A DNA stretch of 64,000 nt from Nonlabens spongiae (GCF_002117125.1 NZ_CP019344.1:2074501-2138500), one strand, 5' to 3'. Positions 49,236 to 59,662 are shown, counted from the stretch's first letter. Translations and numbers: made by a program. The notes: a model not told the origin generated them from the sequence alone.

Positions 49236-52200
49236 CTAGTTGAATATATATCTAAGTCCTATTTGTGCTTGCCATCTTGAAGAACGGATACCGCTGTCAT
49301 CAAACTGCTCTTGACCTTCAGCAAAATCAATGTCATAGTTGAAAGCAGGATCTGGTCCACCGCTTACTGTTGTAAGTGGGGCTACTTCTCCAAAATCATT
49401 AGGAACAAACTCTTGACGACCCCAGTCTTTATTCAAGAAGTTGAAGAAGTTGAAAATATCAGCAGTTGCTTGAAGCGTGTGCTTTTTACCTCCAAAGTCG
49501 ATACTGAAGTCTTGGATCACTTTCAAGTCTACTACGTGGTTCCATGGTCCACGGTCTGCGTTACGCTCTGCGTACTGACCTCTTCTACCATCAAGGTAAT
49601 CGTTGCTTGAAATATACGCATCAAGAGCATTCCATTGCTGGCTTGCACTGATTACGTTACCAGCACCATCAGTATAAGGAACTAGGTTGATCTCGCTTTG
49701 GTTTCTTGGAACGTAGATAAGCGCGTTATCACGTGAGTCATCATTAAGAAGATCTCTACCCTCTTGATAAACGTAGCTCAAAGTAGGTCCTTGCTCACCA
49801 TTATAGAACAAACTAACTGTAGTAGCGATGTTTTCATTCCAGTCCATTCTGTAAGAAGCATTAGCATTAATTCTGTGACCTAATGCAAAAGCAGAGTTTC
49901 CAACTTCAGTTCTGTTCTTACCATTTACAGTTACAGAATTTCTCCATTGTGAACTGTTTTGTGAAGATGTTCCTTCAAATACAGATTTACCTTGACCATA
50001 AGAGTAAGCTACCTGACCTGCAAAACCGTTATCAAATGGCTTAGTTAAAACGAAAGAAGCTGTGTAAGACCATCCTTCATTTGTATTTGTACCTAGGTAG
50101 ATTCCCGTGTATTGATCGTCGATTCTATCAAATCTATTGTAGTATGGACGGTTATCAGCACCGTTAAGAGTACCTACAGGCTCTCTAAGGTTCAAGTTCT
50201 GATAAGTTACGTTATTGATCGTCTCGTTATATAAGAAATCTGCACTTGCGATCAAGCCCCAGACACCTGTTTTTTGGTCAATACCAATGTTGTACTTAGC
50301 AACTTGTGGTAATTTGAAGTTTGGAGAAAATAAGTCGATTTGTCCACCTAAAGTTCCTGAACCTGGCGCTGGACCATTACCTATAGGCTGGTTAAATGGA
50401 TCAGCTACAAAACGAAGATCGCCATTATCAAAGTCACCCTCATTAACACCACCTACAGAAAGTCCATTGTTGTTATAAGCACCACCTGGCCATACTAAAG
50501 GAATTCTAGATGTAAAGATTCCCAGACCACCTCGTAGCTGCGTCTTTTTATCGTTGAACACGTCCCAGTTGAAACCTAGACGTGGAGATACGTGTACTTC
50601 AGTATTGATAGGTAGACCTACACGAGCTCCTTCAAGATCTTTTCCAGCTGCTTCGAGCAATGCAACCGTACGGTTGTTAAAGTCATCGTTTACGGTACCA
50701 TCTTCATAGAAAGGTAAGTCGAAACGAACACCATAAGTCAAGTTGAAGTTATCTGTAAGACTCCACTCATCCTGAACGTAAAGACCAAGCTGAGAGTATC
50801 TGAACTGAGCTGCCGCTGCAGTGGCATCATCACCTGTAGTACCAGCTGGATCTAGTAAGGAATAAGAATAGTCATAGTCTGTAGGTGCAGCATCGTTTGT
50901 AGGATCATTGTCAAAATAAGTATTGAAGTCTGCTAGAGAATTGAATCTGTACTGACCGAAGTTCTGACGGATGAATACGTTACGTATGTCATACATTTCA
51001 AAGTTACCACCTACAGTGATGTTGTGAGCACCTTTAGTAATGTTGAAGTTGTTTGTGATGGTCAATACGTCTTGATCAAGAATGTTTCCAGTTGAGAAAG
51101 CCTCAGAACCAAAAGTGATTGAACCAGGACCGTCATTAATAGAAACTCTTGGGAATGCTCCACCTATAGGATCTCTATCATCTCTTACAGTTGTATAAGA
51201 AACGATCAAATTGTTAGAAAGCTCATTAGTCAAGCTACTGTTCCACTCAAAAGTAGAGAAGTTAGTCTCTGATGGGAAGAAGATACCGGCATTTGCAAAG
51301 TTGATAGAAGTATTACCACTACCGCTAGGTGAAGTAGACTCACCTCTTACATAGTTATGTTTGAGCGTGAACGAGTTTTTATCGTTCAGGTTGTAGTCTA
51401 ATCTTACCGTGAAACGATCTGTATCTAAACTTCTTACCGTATTTTCAAAACTTCCAGGATTGTAACCAAAGTTGTTTATCAAATTATTACGCAAAGATTC
51501 AATGTCAGAGATTGAACTTGAACCTATATAGTTCTCAGCGTCAAAGGGTCTTGGAGTTTCTTCTCTTTCCACCTCAACGTTTGCAAAGAAGAAAAGTTTA
51601 TTCTTGATGATCGGTCCTCCTACACGTGCACCATAAAGGTTAGTGGTGAACTCATCAAGACGCTCACGATCTGGAGCTGGATCAGAACCGTTGTTTTCAT
51701 CTACTAGATCGATGATTGCCTGAGGAGTCTTACCAGCAAGCTTTTCATTTCTTGTAAAATAATATGCACTACCTTCCCAGTTGTTAGTACCTGATCTAGT
51801 AATGGCATTGATTGCACCACCTGTAAAACCAGACTGTCTTACATCAAAAGGAGCGATGTTTACCTGGAACGACTCTATCGCATCTAGTGAAATAGGATTG
51901 ATACCTATCTGACCACCATTAGTTCCTGTACCGGCGAGACCAAAAACATCATTGTTAACAGCACCGTCAATGAAGATAGAGTTGTAACGGTTGTTCTGAC
52001 CAGCGATTGAAATCGCACCACCTTCACTTACCTGAGCTTGTGGAGTCTTACGTAAGATATCACCTATGCTTCTTGTAGCAGTAGGTAGAGTATTGATTTC
52101 CCTAGTAGAGATGTTTGTATTAGTACCCGTAGTGCTGGAATCAAAAATTCCATCACGTACAGCGTTGATGACTACTTCATCAAGAGCATTTTGCTCATCA

Positions 52201-52529
52201 GATAGAGTAAGAGAAATGTTTTCTGACTCACCTAGCTGTAAGTAGATGTCAGTTAAAACCTCCTCATTTTTACCTACGTAGGTAATAGTAATGGTGTAAG
52301 GACCCCCTACTCTCATGTTAAGAATACGGTAGTACCCTTCAATGTTTGTAGAAGTTGCGTACTGAGTCCCAGTGGGTGTGTGAACAGCCTGTACCGTTGC
52401 TCCTAGAAGTGGCTCATCCTCACCTTCTAAAATACGACCATTAATACTGGAAGTCGTAACCTGTCCAGTCATGAACAAAGAGCTCAATAACAGCCCTAGT
52501 GTTATGAAAAATTGTAATGTTCTGTTCAT
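49236..52529 (-). CDS. Oar-like TonB-dependent outer-membrane protein
   Basis: About 1097 residues from the ATG at 52529. A signal peptide ends FMTGQ, followed by a carboxypeptidase-like domain (INGRILEGEDEPLLGATV), a plug domain (SIGDILRKTPQAQVSEGG, FIDGAVNNDVFGL, INAITRSGTNNWEGSAYYF), and a large barrel ending in LRYIF. This is the Oar-type layout, which exports or imports large ligands and is usually highly expressed. An ATG at 52559 is upstream, but a -7 promoter element overlaps it, which favours 52529. It stands alone with its own terminator. Confidence 0.9.
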   Translation of the reverse strand: MNRTLQFFITLGLLLSSLFMTGQVTTSSINGRILEGEDEPLLGATVQAVHTPTGTQYATSTNIEGYYRILNMRVGGPYTITITYVGKNEEVLTDIYLQLGESENISLTLSDEQNALDEVVINAVRDGIFDSSTTGTNTNISTREINTLPTATRSIGDILRKTPQAQVSEGGAISIAGQNNRYNSIFIDGAVNNDVFGLAGTGTNGGQIGINPISLDAIESFQVNIAPFDVRQSGFTGGAINAITRSGTNNWEGSAYYFTRNEKLAGKTPQAIIDLVDENNGSDPAPDRERLDEFTTNLYGARVGGPIIKNKLFFFANVEVEREETPRPFDAENYIGSSSISDIESLRNNLINNFGYNPGSFENTVRSLDTDRFTVRLDYNLNDKNSFTLKHNYVRGESTSPSGSGNTSINFANAGIFFPSETNFSTFEWNSSLTNELSNNLIVSYTTVRDDRDPIGGAFPRVSINDGPGSITFGSEAFSTGNILDQDVLTITNNFNITKGAHNITVGGNFEMYDIRNVFIRQNFGQYRFNSLADFNTYFDNDPTNDAAPTDYDYSYSLLDPAGTTGDDATAAAAQFRYSQLGLYVQDEWSLTDNFNLTYGVRFDLPFYEDGTVNDDFNNRTVALLEAAGKDLEGARVGLPINTEVHVSPRLGFNWDVFNDKKTQLRGGLGIFTSRIPLVWPGGAYNNNGLSVGGVNEGDFDNGDLRFVADPFNQPIGNGPAPGSGTLGGQIDLFSPNFKLPQVAKYNIGIDQKTGVWGLIASADFLYNETINNVTYQNLNLREPVGTLNGADNRPYYNRFDRIDDQYTGIYLGTNTNEGWSYTASFVLTKPFDNGFAGQVAYSYGQGKSVFEGTSSQNSSQWRNSVTVNGKNRTEVGNSAFALGHRINANASYRMDWNENIATTVSLFYNGEQGPTLSYVYQEGRDLLNDDSRDNALIYVPRNQSEINLVPYTDGAGNVISASQQWNALDAYISSNDYLDGRRGQYAERNADRGPWNHVVDLKVIQDFSIDFGGKKHTLQATADIFNFFNFLNKDWGRQEFVPNDFGEVAPLTTVSGGPDPAFNYDIDFAEGQEQFDDSGIRSSRWQAQIGLRYIFN

Positions 52530-52556
52530 CGCAGAATTATTTAGTGTTTGATTCTG

Positions 52557-52564
52557 CAAAAGTA
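52557..52564 (-). promoter_or_regulatory. -7 element of the Oar-like receptor gene
   Basis: TACTTTTG on the minus strand fits TAnnTTTG, 27 bases before the ATG at 52529. There is no clear TTG at -33. Confidence 0.45.
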
Positions 52565-52650
52565 CTCCGCTATTCCAGTCTGTATATTAAGCGAATATTA
52601 AGAACGCTATGCTTTGAATAATAATATCGATCTGAAAATCAATTGATTAG

Positions 52651-54279
52651 TTAATTCAGTTTGTAAAATCTGCGTAAAAGATTTGTTGTGCTTGCATCAT
52701 GAGTGCCAGTATCCTTTTTTTCTATGTCAGAAAGGATCTGATCTGCGAGCACCTTACCTAATTCAACACCCCATTGATCGTAACTATAAACGTTCCAGAT
52801 CACACCTTCCACAAAAATTTTGTGCTCATACATCGCCACAAGCTTACCTAGACTTTCCGGAGTGAGTTCATCAATTAAAATGGTAGTAGTAGGGTTGTTT
52901 CCCTCAAAGACTTTGAAGGGCAATAACTTCTCAATTTCAGCGTCTGATTTTCCAGCTTGAACCATATCAGCACTCGCTTCTTTCACGCTCTTCCCGTTCA
53001 TTAGAGCCTCCGTTTGTGCAAAGAAATTAGCCATGAGTTTATTGTGGTGGTCTGGTTGATGGTATTTCGCTTTCGCGAAAGCGATAAAATGAGCGGGAAT
53101 TAGTTTAGTACCTTGATGTATCAACTGGAAAAAAGCATGTTGGGCATTAGTCCCTGGCTCACCCCAAACGATATTACCGGTCTGATAATCCACAAGATCT
53201 CCATTTCTATCGACACTCTTACCGTTACTCTCCATGATGGCTTGCTGCAAGTATGCCGGTAACCTGTGAAGGTATTGGGAATAGGGTAGTACAGCCTCAC
53301 TTTCTGCCTTAAAATAGTTATTGTACCAGATCGTCATGAGAGCCAGCTGCACAGGAAGGTTTTTCTCAAATGGCGCCTCTTTAAAATGCTTGTCCATGGA
53401 AGCGGCACCAGCAAGTAATTTCTTGAAGTTCTCTACCCCAAAGGCAAGCGCAATGGACATTCCTACCGTACTCCAGAGTGAGAAACGACCGCCTACCCAA
53501 TCAAACATGGGAAAAATATTGTCTTCTGAAATTCCAAAACCTGTCGCTCGAGAAACGTTGCTGCTCACGGCAATGAAATGTTTACTCACCGCTTCTTTAC
53601 CTACTTTTTGCTCAAACCAATTTCTTATTGTGGTAGCATTAGTAAGGGTTTCTTGCGTACCAAAAGATTTTGAAACAATTACAAAAAGTGTCTTTTCTGG
53701 TACGATTTTCTTGAGCACTTCTTCAACGTGATCACCTTCCACATTTGATACAAAATGCACGTTGATATCGGTTTTGTAAGCTTGAAGCGCTTCGTAGATC
53801 ATTACTGGACCTAGGTCACTACCGCCTATACCGATGTTTACCACCGTGTCAAATTTATTACCGTTATGTGCTACAAATTTGCCTTGATGTACACCATCTA
53901 CGAATTCATACATCTTTTGATGGTTCTGGGCAGCGGCTTCCACATTTTCTGAAACTTTTACGCCACCTATATCTGAACGTAAAGCCGTATGCAAAACGGC
54001 ACGACCCTCGGTTGCATTAATTCTTTCTCCCGTAAAATACGACTCTATAGCTTCGCTCAGCCTACATTCATCTGCCAGATCGTTTAATAAAGCAACTGTA
54101 TTTTCATTGATCAGGTTTTTTGAAAAGTCTACATAAAAGTCATCGACTTCAATGGTCAGGTTTTTAGCCCGATTAGCATCCTGAGCAAAAGCTTCTCTGA
54201 GATCTATATTTTTAACCGATTGAAAATGCTCCTCAAGCTTTTTCCAGGCTTGGGTTTGCGTAGGGTTAATATTTTTCAT
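52651..54279 (-). CDS. pgi: Glucose-6-phosphate isomerase
   Basis: A 542-residue cytosolic enzyme that interconverts glucose-6-phosphate and fructose-6-phosphate. Signatures are clear: VVNIGIGGSDLGPVM, the IVSKSFGTQET phosphate-binding loop, DWVGGRFSLWSTVG, the MESNGKS region, and GEPGTNAQHAFFQLIHQG. The length is normal. A palindrome copy encodes AFAKAK where other PGIs have a variable loop (after PAHFI and before DHHNKL), so the repeat was tolerated there. It follows the M23 peptidase gene by 12 bases in the same transcript. Confidence 0.97.
   Translation of the reverse strand: MKNINPTQTQAWKKLEEHFQSVKNIDLREAFAQDANRAKNLTIEVDDFYVDFSKNLINENTVALLNDLADECRLSEAIESYFTGERINATEGRAVLHTALRSDIGGVKVSENVEAAAQNHQKMYEFVDGVHQGKFVAHNGNKFDTVVNIGIGGSDLGPVMIYEALQAYKTDINVHFVSNVEGDHVEEVLKKIVPEKTLFVIVSKSFGTQETLTNATTIRNWFEQKVGKEAVSKHFIAVSSNVSRATGFGISEDNIFPMFDWVGGRFSLWSTVGMSIALAFGVENFKKLLAGAASMDKHFKEAPFEKNLPVQLALMTIWYNNYFKAESEAVLPYSQYLHRLPAYLQQAIMESNGKSVDRNGDLVDYQTGNIVWGEPGTNAQHAFFQLIHQGTKLIPAHFIAFAKAKYHQPDHHNKLMANFFAQTEALMNGKSVKEASADMVQAGKSDAEIEKLLPFKVFEGNNPTTTILIDELTPESLGKLVAMYEHKIFVEGVIWNVYSYDQWGVELGKVLADQILSDIEKKDTGTHDASTTNLLRRFYKLN
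53069..53082. repeat. Palindrome GCTTTCGCGAAAGC, copy 10
   Basis: Perfect copy in pgi, read as AFAKA in a surface loop. Confidence 0.95.
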
Positions 54280-54291
54280 GTGGGAGTAGCT

Positions 54292-55548
54292 TTAAAGCAA
54301 ATCGTTATCCAGCTCCTTGAAGGGAAGCAGATCTATCTCTTCTTGTAACGGCTGTATAAATTCTAGGTATTCTTCTTTTTTGTTTTCTGGTAAAGGCTCT
54401 GCCGCTGGAAGGTTTTGTTTGTAGGGGTCTACTTGTCTACCATTTACCCAAAACCTGTAACACACGTGCGGTCCAGTCGCAAGACCTGTACTACCCACCA
54501 AACCGATGGTTTGTCCTTGCTTGACACGCTGTCCCACCTTAACCAGTCGTTTTTGCATGTGTAGGTATTGTGTGGTGTAAGTCTCATTGTGCTTCACCTT
54601 TACGTAATTACCATTACCTCTGGTATAACCAGACTTTATCACCACACCGTTTGCCGTAGAAATAATGGGCGTTCCGTAACCTGCGGCATAATCAGTTCCT
54701 AAGTGTGCTTTCCATCGTTTTTGTACCGGGTGGAAACGTCTGCCGCTATATCGGCTGGAAATGCGTGTATAATTTACCGGAGCCCGTAAGAAGAAACTAC
54801 GCAGGGTTTTACCTGTCTCATCATAATAATCATGAACCTGGGCTGTGCTATCTGCAACAAAGCTGAAGGCATAATAAGGATTGCCATCAGTCTCAAATAC
54901 GGCTGTTTCTACCTCTTCGATACCAGCAAAAACCGTATCATTAATGTAGCGCTCGCGGTAGATCATTTTGAATCGGTCACCTTTTTGCAATCTAAAAAAG
55001 TCAATAGACCAGCGATAAATGTCTGAAAGTTCATTAATAGCAGAGATGCCCAGACCTTCATCTTCCATAGCTTCAGACAGGGTGCTTTTTATGATTCCGC
55101 TGGCGGTTTTGCGCTTGTAGGATACTGGGTGATTGCCTTTAAATGCATTTAGGCTATCGGCAAAATTCACCACCACATATTCCATTCTATTAGGCTCATA
55201 AATAAAAGCCGCCATAGAGTTAAGGCTGTCCCGATGCTTTAAAATCTTATAAGGTTTACCCGCTTGAATGCGTCTCACGCTGTACACTTCATCAAGTGCT
55301 TGAGCGGCTCTGAAGGTACTCTGACCGGTGATAAGATGTGCGTCAATCAGGTCTCCAAAAGTATCTCCACGTTCTACGGTGTCTGCAATGATCTCGTAAT
55401 CGTTAAGGTTGTAACCGTACTTCATGATGGGAAGCACCTCAGCAAGTTCCACCGGTTGCTCCTCCTCAACGATCTCAACTTCTTTATCTTCTTTGCAACT
55501 TGACAGAAAGGCTGCCGAGACCAGAAAATAGATTAATGTTTTTGTCAT
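54292..55548 (-). CDS. M23-family murein peptidase lipoprotein
   Basis: About 418 residues from the ATG at 55548 (MTKTLIYFLVSAAFLSSC), a lipoprotein signal. The N-terminal half has a LysM-like/OapA segment (VERGDTFGDLI) and the C-terminal half the LytM/M23 domain: RRFHPVQKRWKAHLGTDYAA with zinc His/Asp, then a QYLHMQ strand and GPHVCYRFW. The last motif reads H-V-C instead of HxH, as is common in Bacteroidota homologues, so full hydrolase activity is unproven. It starts two bases after the tryptophan dioxygenase stop. Confidence 0.9.
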   Translation of the reverse strand: MTKTLIYFLVSAAFLSSCKEDKEVEIVEEEQPVELAEVLPIMKYGYNLNDYEIIADTVERGDTFGDLIDAHLITGQSTFRAAQALDEVYSVRRIQAGKPYKILKHRDSLNSMAAFIYEPNRMEYVVVNFADSLNAFKGNHPVSYKRKTASGIIKSTLSEAMEDEGLGISAINELSDIYRWSIDFFRLQKGDRFKMIYRERYINDTVFAGIEEVETAVFETDGNPYYAFSFVADSTAQVHDYYDETGKTLRSFFLRAPVNYTRISSRYSGRRFHPVQKRWKAHLGTDYAAGYGTPIISTANGVVIKSGYTRGNGNYVKVKHNETYTTQYLHMQKRLVKVGQRVKQGQTIGLVGSTGLATGPHVCYRFWVNGRQVDPYKQNLPAAEPLPENKKEEYLEFIQPLQEEIDLLPFKELDNDLL

Positions 55549-55550
55549 CT

Positions 55551-56564
55551 TTATTTTGTGTTCAAAACATGGTCTACCCATTGTTTTCCCCAGTTATCGT
55601 GTTCCTCTTTACTCCACAGCTCAGGAAAAAAGGAAATTTTCTGAAAATGTGGTGGCAAGAACTCTTTCCAGTTAGTTCCTCCCGTTGCGTCCACTGCCTT
55701 ACCTTCTTTGCGCAAATAGCGGTGCGCCGCGCCCATATGCATGAGTAACCAATTCACATTTGCGTTTTGATCCAGATTTTTGAGAGCTGTTTTGAGACGT
55801 TCTGTTTTTTCTGAATCCGGTAACTGGTGGTATTTCTGATTCAAGTTACTAGCTTTAACTTCCTTTGCAATTCTCAAGAATCTAGGTGTGTAACGCTTTT
55901 CAAATTGCTTTAGTGTAAGTGTTTTTTCACCAGTCGCCCGGTCGATCCCGCCCTTTTTCCAGTAGATATTTTCAAACAGGTCTTCTTGAGTTGGACTTGT
56001 CTCGCTTTCGTCCCTACCTTCCTCGGAATAAACTTTATTCTGTTTTCCGCTTTCGCGAAAGCGTGCTCGATCACCAGCATGCACCAGATTCACAAGATCT
56101 GTACTATACAATTCAATCATACGGAACTGTGCGCTCTGAAAACCACTCGCCGGCAACAGCGACATGCGGAACTTTAAGAATTGCTCGCGTTCCATTCCCT
56201 TGATCATAACGTCAAAGCTGTTGATCAAAACGGTAAAATAGCGATTGATGCGATTGATCTTTTCCTCAAAATAACCTGCCGTGAGATCCTCTCTATTGAT
56301 GATCTGTTTCTGCTCGTGAATAATAAGCTTGAAGTAGAGCTCCGTAATCTGATGATAGCCTATAAATATCATCTCATCAGGAAACTCCGTACTGGGAACC
56401 TGAAGGCTCAAAAGCGTATCCAGTCTTATATAATCCCAGTATGTCGTGTAGGTGTCGTACAATAAGCCGTCCATATAGGATAGCATATCCTGACCAGAAT
56501 TCTTGAATTTCTCCTCGAGGAGCTTGATGCGATCCGTGATCTCGGGACTGAGCGTATCTTGCAT
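55551..56564 (-). CDS. kynA: Tryptophan 2,3-dioxygenase family protein
   Basis: 337 residues of the haem-dependent tryptophan 2,3-dioxygenase family, which opens the indole ring to N-formylkynurenine. IGYHQITELYFKLIIHEQ near 68-85 carries the substrate-side His and Arg-region contacts, FLKFRMSLLPASGFQSAQFRMIE is the core, and NWLLMHMGAAHRYLRKEG has the haem-ligand His. The product is longer than the ~280 usual in proteobacteria, which is normal for Bacteroidota. A palindrome copy encodes RARFRES. It heads a cluster with the M23 peptidase and pgi genes. Confidence 0.92.
   Translation of the reverse strand: MQDTLSPEITDRIKLLEEKFKNSGQDMLSYMDGLLYDTYTTYWDYIRLDTLLSLQVPSTEFPDEMIFIGYHQITELYFKLIIHEQKQIINREDLTAGYFEEKINRINRYFTVLINSFDVMIKGMEREQFLKFRMSLLPASGFQSAQFRMIELYSTDLVNLVHAGDRARFRESGKQNKVYSEEGRDESETSPTQEDLFENIYWKKGGIDRATGEKTLTLKQFEKRYTPRFLRIAKEVKASNLNQKYHQLPDSEKTERLKTALKNLDQNANVNWLLMHMGAAHRYLRKEGKAVDATGGTNWKEFLPPHFQKISFFPELWSKEEHDNWGKQWVDHVLNTK
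56049..56062. repeat. Palindrome GCTTTCGCGAAAGC, copy 11
   Basis: Perfect copy in the tryptophan dioxygenase gene, read as FRES. Confidence 0.95.
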
Positions 56565-56699
56565 AGACGTTATTTAGGCTAATCGCAAAAATAACAATCT
56601 CATAACAGTCTATCAACAGGTTATGATTTTAGCATGAACAGAGTTATGAACGCCTTAGATTTTTAAAAAACTGACTCGTCAGATTTGAACAGAAGGATT

Positions 56700-57494
56700 T
56701 TAATCTGGAATAATCCTAAAGCTATGCTTCAAACCTTTGAAGGCATCTAGATCTGCAGTAAGTGAGCCTACCGCAAGTTTTGCCTGGATTTTTAAAGGGA
56801 TCTTATTGTCATCATCGCTAATCCAGACGGTAAGACTCTCTTCTTCTTTGAACACACGTCCAGATTGCACGTAGGGTCTGAATTTAAGTGCAGCGACATC
56901 GCCAAATTTAGTATCGACCACCTCGCGCCCCAGAAATTTTAATTTAAAGTCGTAATTCTCTTCATCAAAGAACATGGGTAACACAAACTCATCACCCACA
57001 GCTAATGTTTTAACGTCTACCGCGTTTCTCAAGAAATAGAAAGCACTCATCATATCTTGCGACTGAGGCTTGATTTCTAGCGTGCTCTTTTTCTTGTGCT
57101 TTTTATCATGGTAAAGCGCGGTACCCGATTCATGGTCAAAATCAATCTGAATGTCTTTTGTATGCCCACCTTCATTGATTTTTCTAATAAATCGATAAGG
57201 CTTTACCTCTTCGCGATCTATGTAGGTCTCGTAACGGTCATCCACTTCAAAAAATAGATCAAGAAGACCTGTAGATTTTCCCGTTCCTTTGATGTGGTAG
57301 ACTTTTTCGCCTTTCAGCCTAGCGTTTTTCACATGCAACTCTGCATAACTGGCATTAAAAATCCCATAGTGGATACGGAACTTGAACCACTCCCCTTCTT
57401 CAAATGCCGGGTCTTGGACAGGGGGCATTTCCACACCTGTTTGAAAGCTGGTCAGAAGTAATAAGGAAACTATAAATAGAATTGATCTTTTCAT
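56700..57494 (-). CDS. DUF3108 periplasmic protein
   Basis: About 264 residues from the ATG at 57494 (MKRSILFIVSLLLLTSFQTG), with a signal peptide. The mature part is a DUF3108 beta-barrel-like domain: GEWFKFRIHYGIFNASYAEL, KVYHIKGTGKSTGLLDLFF, VDDRYETYID, and MMSAFYFLRN. It probably carries a lipid-like or hydrophobic ligand in the periplasm, but the role is unknown. In flavobacteria it is regularly next to tryptophan dioxygenase and the M23 peptidase, as here. Confidence 0.9.
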   Translation of the reverse strand: MKRSILFIVSLLLLTSFQTGVEMPPVQDPAFEEGEWFKFRIHYGIFNASYAELHVKNARLKGEKVYHIKGTGKSTGLLDLFFEVDDRYETYIDREEVKPYRFIRKINEGGHTKDIQIDFDHESGTALYHDKKHKKKSTLEIKPQSQDMMSAFYFLRNAVDVKTLAVGDEFVLPMFFDEENYDFKLKFLGREVVDTKFGDVAALKFRPYVQSGRVFKEEESLTVWISDDDNKIPLKIQAKLAVGSLTADLDAFKGLKHSFRIIPD

Positions 57495-57595
57495 GGTTGT
57501 CAACAGATTTGTTTTATTCTGTAATCACAATTACAAAGTCTGTTCCGTAAATTTAAAAAGTTATTTGAGGTAGAAAATATCCTTGAGATTTTTAA

Positions 57596-58138
57596 CTATA
57601 AGATATCGATCAAAACCACGCCTCCATTACCATCATGTTCAAAAACTCCCACTACTTGAGAATTATTCTGGATCGCCTGCTCCAGTTCATTGCATCTTTG
57701 CTGACAATCTAGCGGTATGAAGCTTAAAAAGTTATAGGTACCATCAGTTTCAGAAATAACAAATTCAGTCCCGAAGTCTTTAATCTTCATTTCAAATGTC
57801 GTGTTTGCCGGAACTGGCATTTTTGAAACCTCATTTACTAAAATGTATTCAATGGAGGGTGCATCAGCTGGAGGATTCTCAACATTTCTCTTGAGTACTT
57901 CAAGCTCGTATACGAATCCCGGTTCAAAGTTAAAACCTGTTATACCTCCATAGAAGATTTGAAATTGATTTGATGCAATCTGATCACCTTCCTGAACTCT
58001 GAGCACGGGTACAGGCCCTACTCCCACACCCATCTCGTAATGATGATCGATGATCATATTTACCCTTTCCTCATCCGCAGAATCATCGTTTGAACAAGCC
58101 GCTAGGGCCAGTAAAAGCAGAATGGCTAATTTTTTCAT
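57596..58138 (-). CDS. DUF4377 lipoprotein
   Basis: A 180-residue lipoprotein (lipobox LAAC at about residue 15, then SNDDSADEE). The mature part is one DUF4377 domain: VPVLRVQEGD, ITGFNFEPGFVYELEVLKR, NPPADAPSIEYILV. A second region with CQQRCNEL could make a disulphide. It has no known function; the family is often described with stress-related META-domain proteins. It lies alone between its neighbours. Confidence 0.82.
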   Translation of the reverse strand: MKKLAILLLLALAACSNDDSADEERVNMIIDHHYEMGVGVGPVPVLRVQEGDQIASNQFQIFYGGITGFNFEPGFVYELEVLKRNVENPPADAPSIEYILVNEVSKMPVPANTTFEMKIKDFGTEFVISETDGTYNFLSFIPLDCQQRCNELEQAIQNNSQVVGVFEHDGNGGVVLIDIL

Positions 58139-58195
58139 AGTTGTATTTTAAAAATAGATGCATCTCGATAAAGATCGTTGCGTGTGTTGTGAAGT

Positions 58196-59662
58196 TTATT
58201 TAGAGACCAGCGGCAAAGTCACACAAAATGTAGTTCCTTCTCCATAAGTAGTCTCCATACCTATCTTACCGTTGTAGTTTTCTACAATCTGTTTTACCAT
58301 GGCGAGACCCAATCCCATGCCGCTGTTTTTTGTGGTGAACTTGGGCTCAAAGATTTTATTCTCATGATCAGGATGGATACCGGTACCGTTATCTGCCACC
58401 TTGAGGAATACAGAGTCTTCATCATGCGTAACTTCAACCAGTATTTCAGGCTGGCTACTTCCAGAGGTTGCTTGTAAAGCGTTTTTGACTAGGTTTGTCA
58501 CTACTCGTATCAGCTGCGTTCTATCAAAAATCACAAACAGTTCTGTGTCGTCTTCTTTGTAAGAAATGTAGGGCTCGTTAAAAATATCAAGAGCCAGTTT
58601 TGTCACCATAGAGACGTTTGTCTCCTCATCTTTTTGCGCTGGCATACTGGCGTATGTAGAAAAAGCACTGGCAATGTTGCTCATAACATCAATCTGCTCG
58701 ATCAAGGAAGAAGAATATTCTTTGATTTTTTCCTTGGCTTCAGGATCTTCAGGATCAAAACGTCTTTCAAAACTCTGCACGGTAAGCCTCATGGGAGTCA
58801 GCGGATTCTTGATCTCGTGAGCGACTTGCTTTGCCATCTCCCGCCAGGCGTGCTCACGTTCATTTGTTGCCAGCAGTACTGCACTCTCTTCCAGCTGATC
58901 CACCATGTCATTATAGGATTCCAGCAAACTGTTGATCTCTTCACTCCCAGAACTGTCTATGGTGATATGCTGGTTTCTTTTGGCAATGTTGAGTTCTTTG
59001 AGTCGATCGCTTATGCCTCTTATGGATTTAGTAATGTACTTGGATAATACGTAAGCGAGAAATATTGAAAAGACAAACATGAGAATATAAACCAATCCCA
59101 GTCGCTGTAAGAACTCCTGGAGTTCATACTCCATAAAATCATCGTTCTCTTGATAGCCCAGCATGAGAATACCTATGTTTTTGAACTGGGCATCCGTTAA
59201 ATAGGTGTAACTATATCGGTAATTCTCCTCATCCTTATTGACGATGATTTCATAGCGCCTATTATTTGAATCTGTGAGATTTTGAATGGTCTCGGCAGAA
59301 ATAGTTTTCTCGTGAGGCTGGGTAACAAAAAGTGCACTAGAACTAATCAAGAGGTTTCCCTGCAGATCATAGACATAGACCGGCATACCGTGAATATTGC
59401 TCACTTCATAGATTTCGTCTTTGTCTTTAAAAATATTGGCCAGATTCTCGGTTTTCACCTCATAATCGGTTTGGCGCAGGGTATAATAAATACTCTCTTT
59501 GATGTTCTGTTCCTTGCGCATCAATCGCTCCTCGTGGTAATCCTTAGTTTGTTCCCTGAATTGATATATACTCATACCAGCAATGAGGATACTTGCCAGC
59601 AGGGTAATCAAGATCATGGAAAAAAAGATGCGGTTGCGCAGGCTGTTGCGGTACAGTTTCAT
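58196..59662 (-). CDS. Membrane sensor histidine kinase (NtrY-like)
   Basis: About 488 residues from the ATG at 59662. There are two membrane segments (about 10-32 and 190-212) around a periplasmic sensor of ~150 residues, then a HAMP domain (KYITKSIRGISDRLKELN). The dimerisation/phosphorylation helix has the H-box HEIKNPLTPMRLTVQSFERRF, then comes an ATPase domain with N-box NLVKNALQA, G1 VADNGTGI and GMGLGLAMVKQIVE. It phosphorylates a response regulator that is not encoded in this window. The NtrY-like HEIKNPLTP form is typical of kinases working with NtrC-type partners. Confidence 0.92.
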   Translation of the reverse strand: MKLYRNSLRNRIFFSMILITLLASILIAGMSIYQFREQTKDYHEERLMRKEQNIKESIYYTLRQTDYEVKTENLANIFKDKDEIYEVSNIHGMPVYVYDLQGNLLISSSALFVTQPHEKTISAETIQNLTDSNNRRYEIIVNKDEENYRYSYTYLTDAQFKNIGILMLGYQENDDFMEYELQEFLQRLGLVYILMFVFSIFLAYVLSKYITKSIRGISDRLKELNIAKRNQHITIDSSGSEEINSLLESYNDMVDQLEESAVLLATNEREHAWREMAKQVAHEIKNPLTPMRLTVQSFERRFDPEDPEAKEKIKEYSSSLIEQIDVMSNIASAFSTYASMPAQKDEETNVSMVTKLALDIFNEPYISYKEDDTELFVIFDRTQLIRVVTNLVKNALQATSGSSQPEILVEVTHDEDSVFLKVADNGTGIHPDHENKIFEPKFTTKNSGMGLGLAMVKQIVENYNGKIGMETTYGEGTTFCVTLPLVSK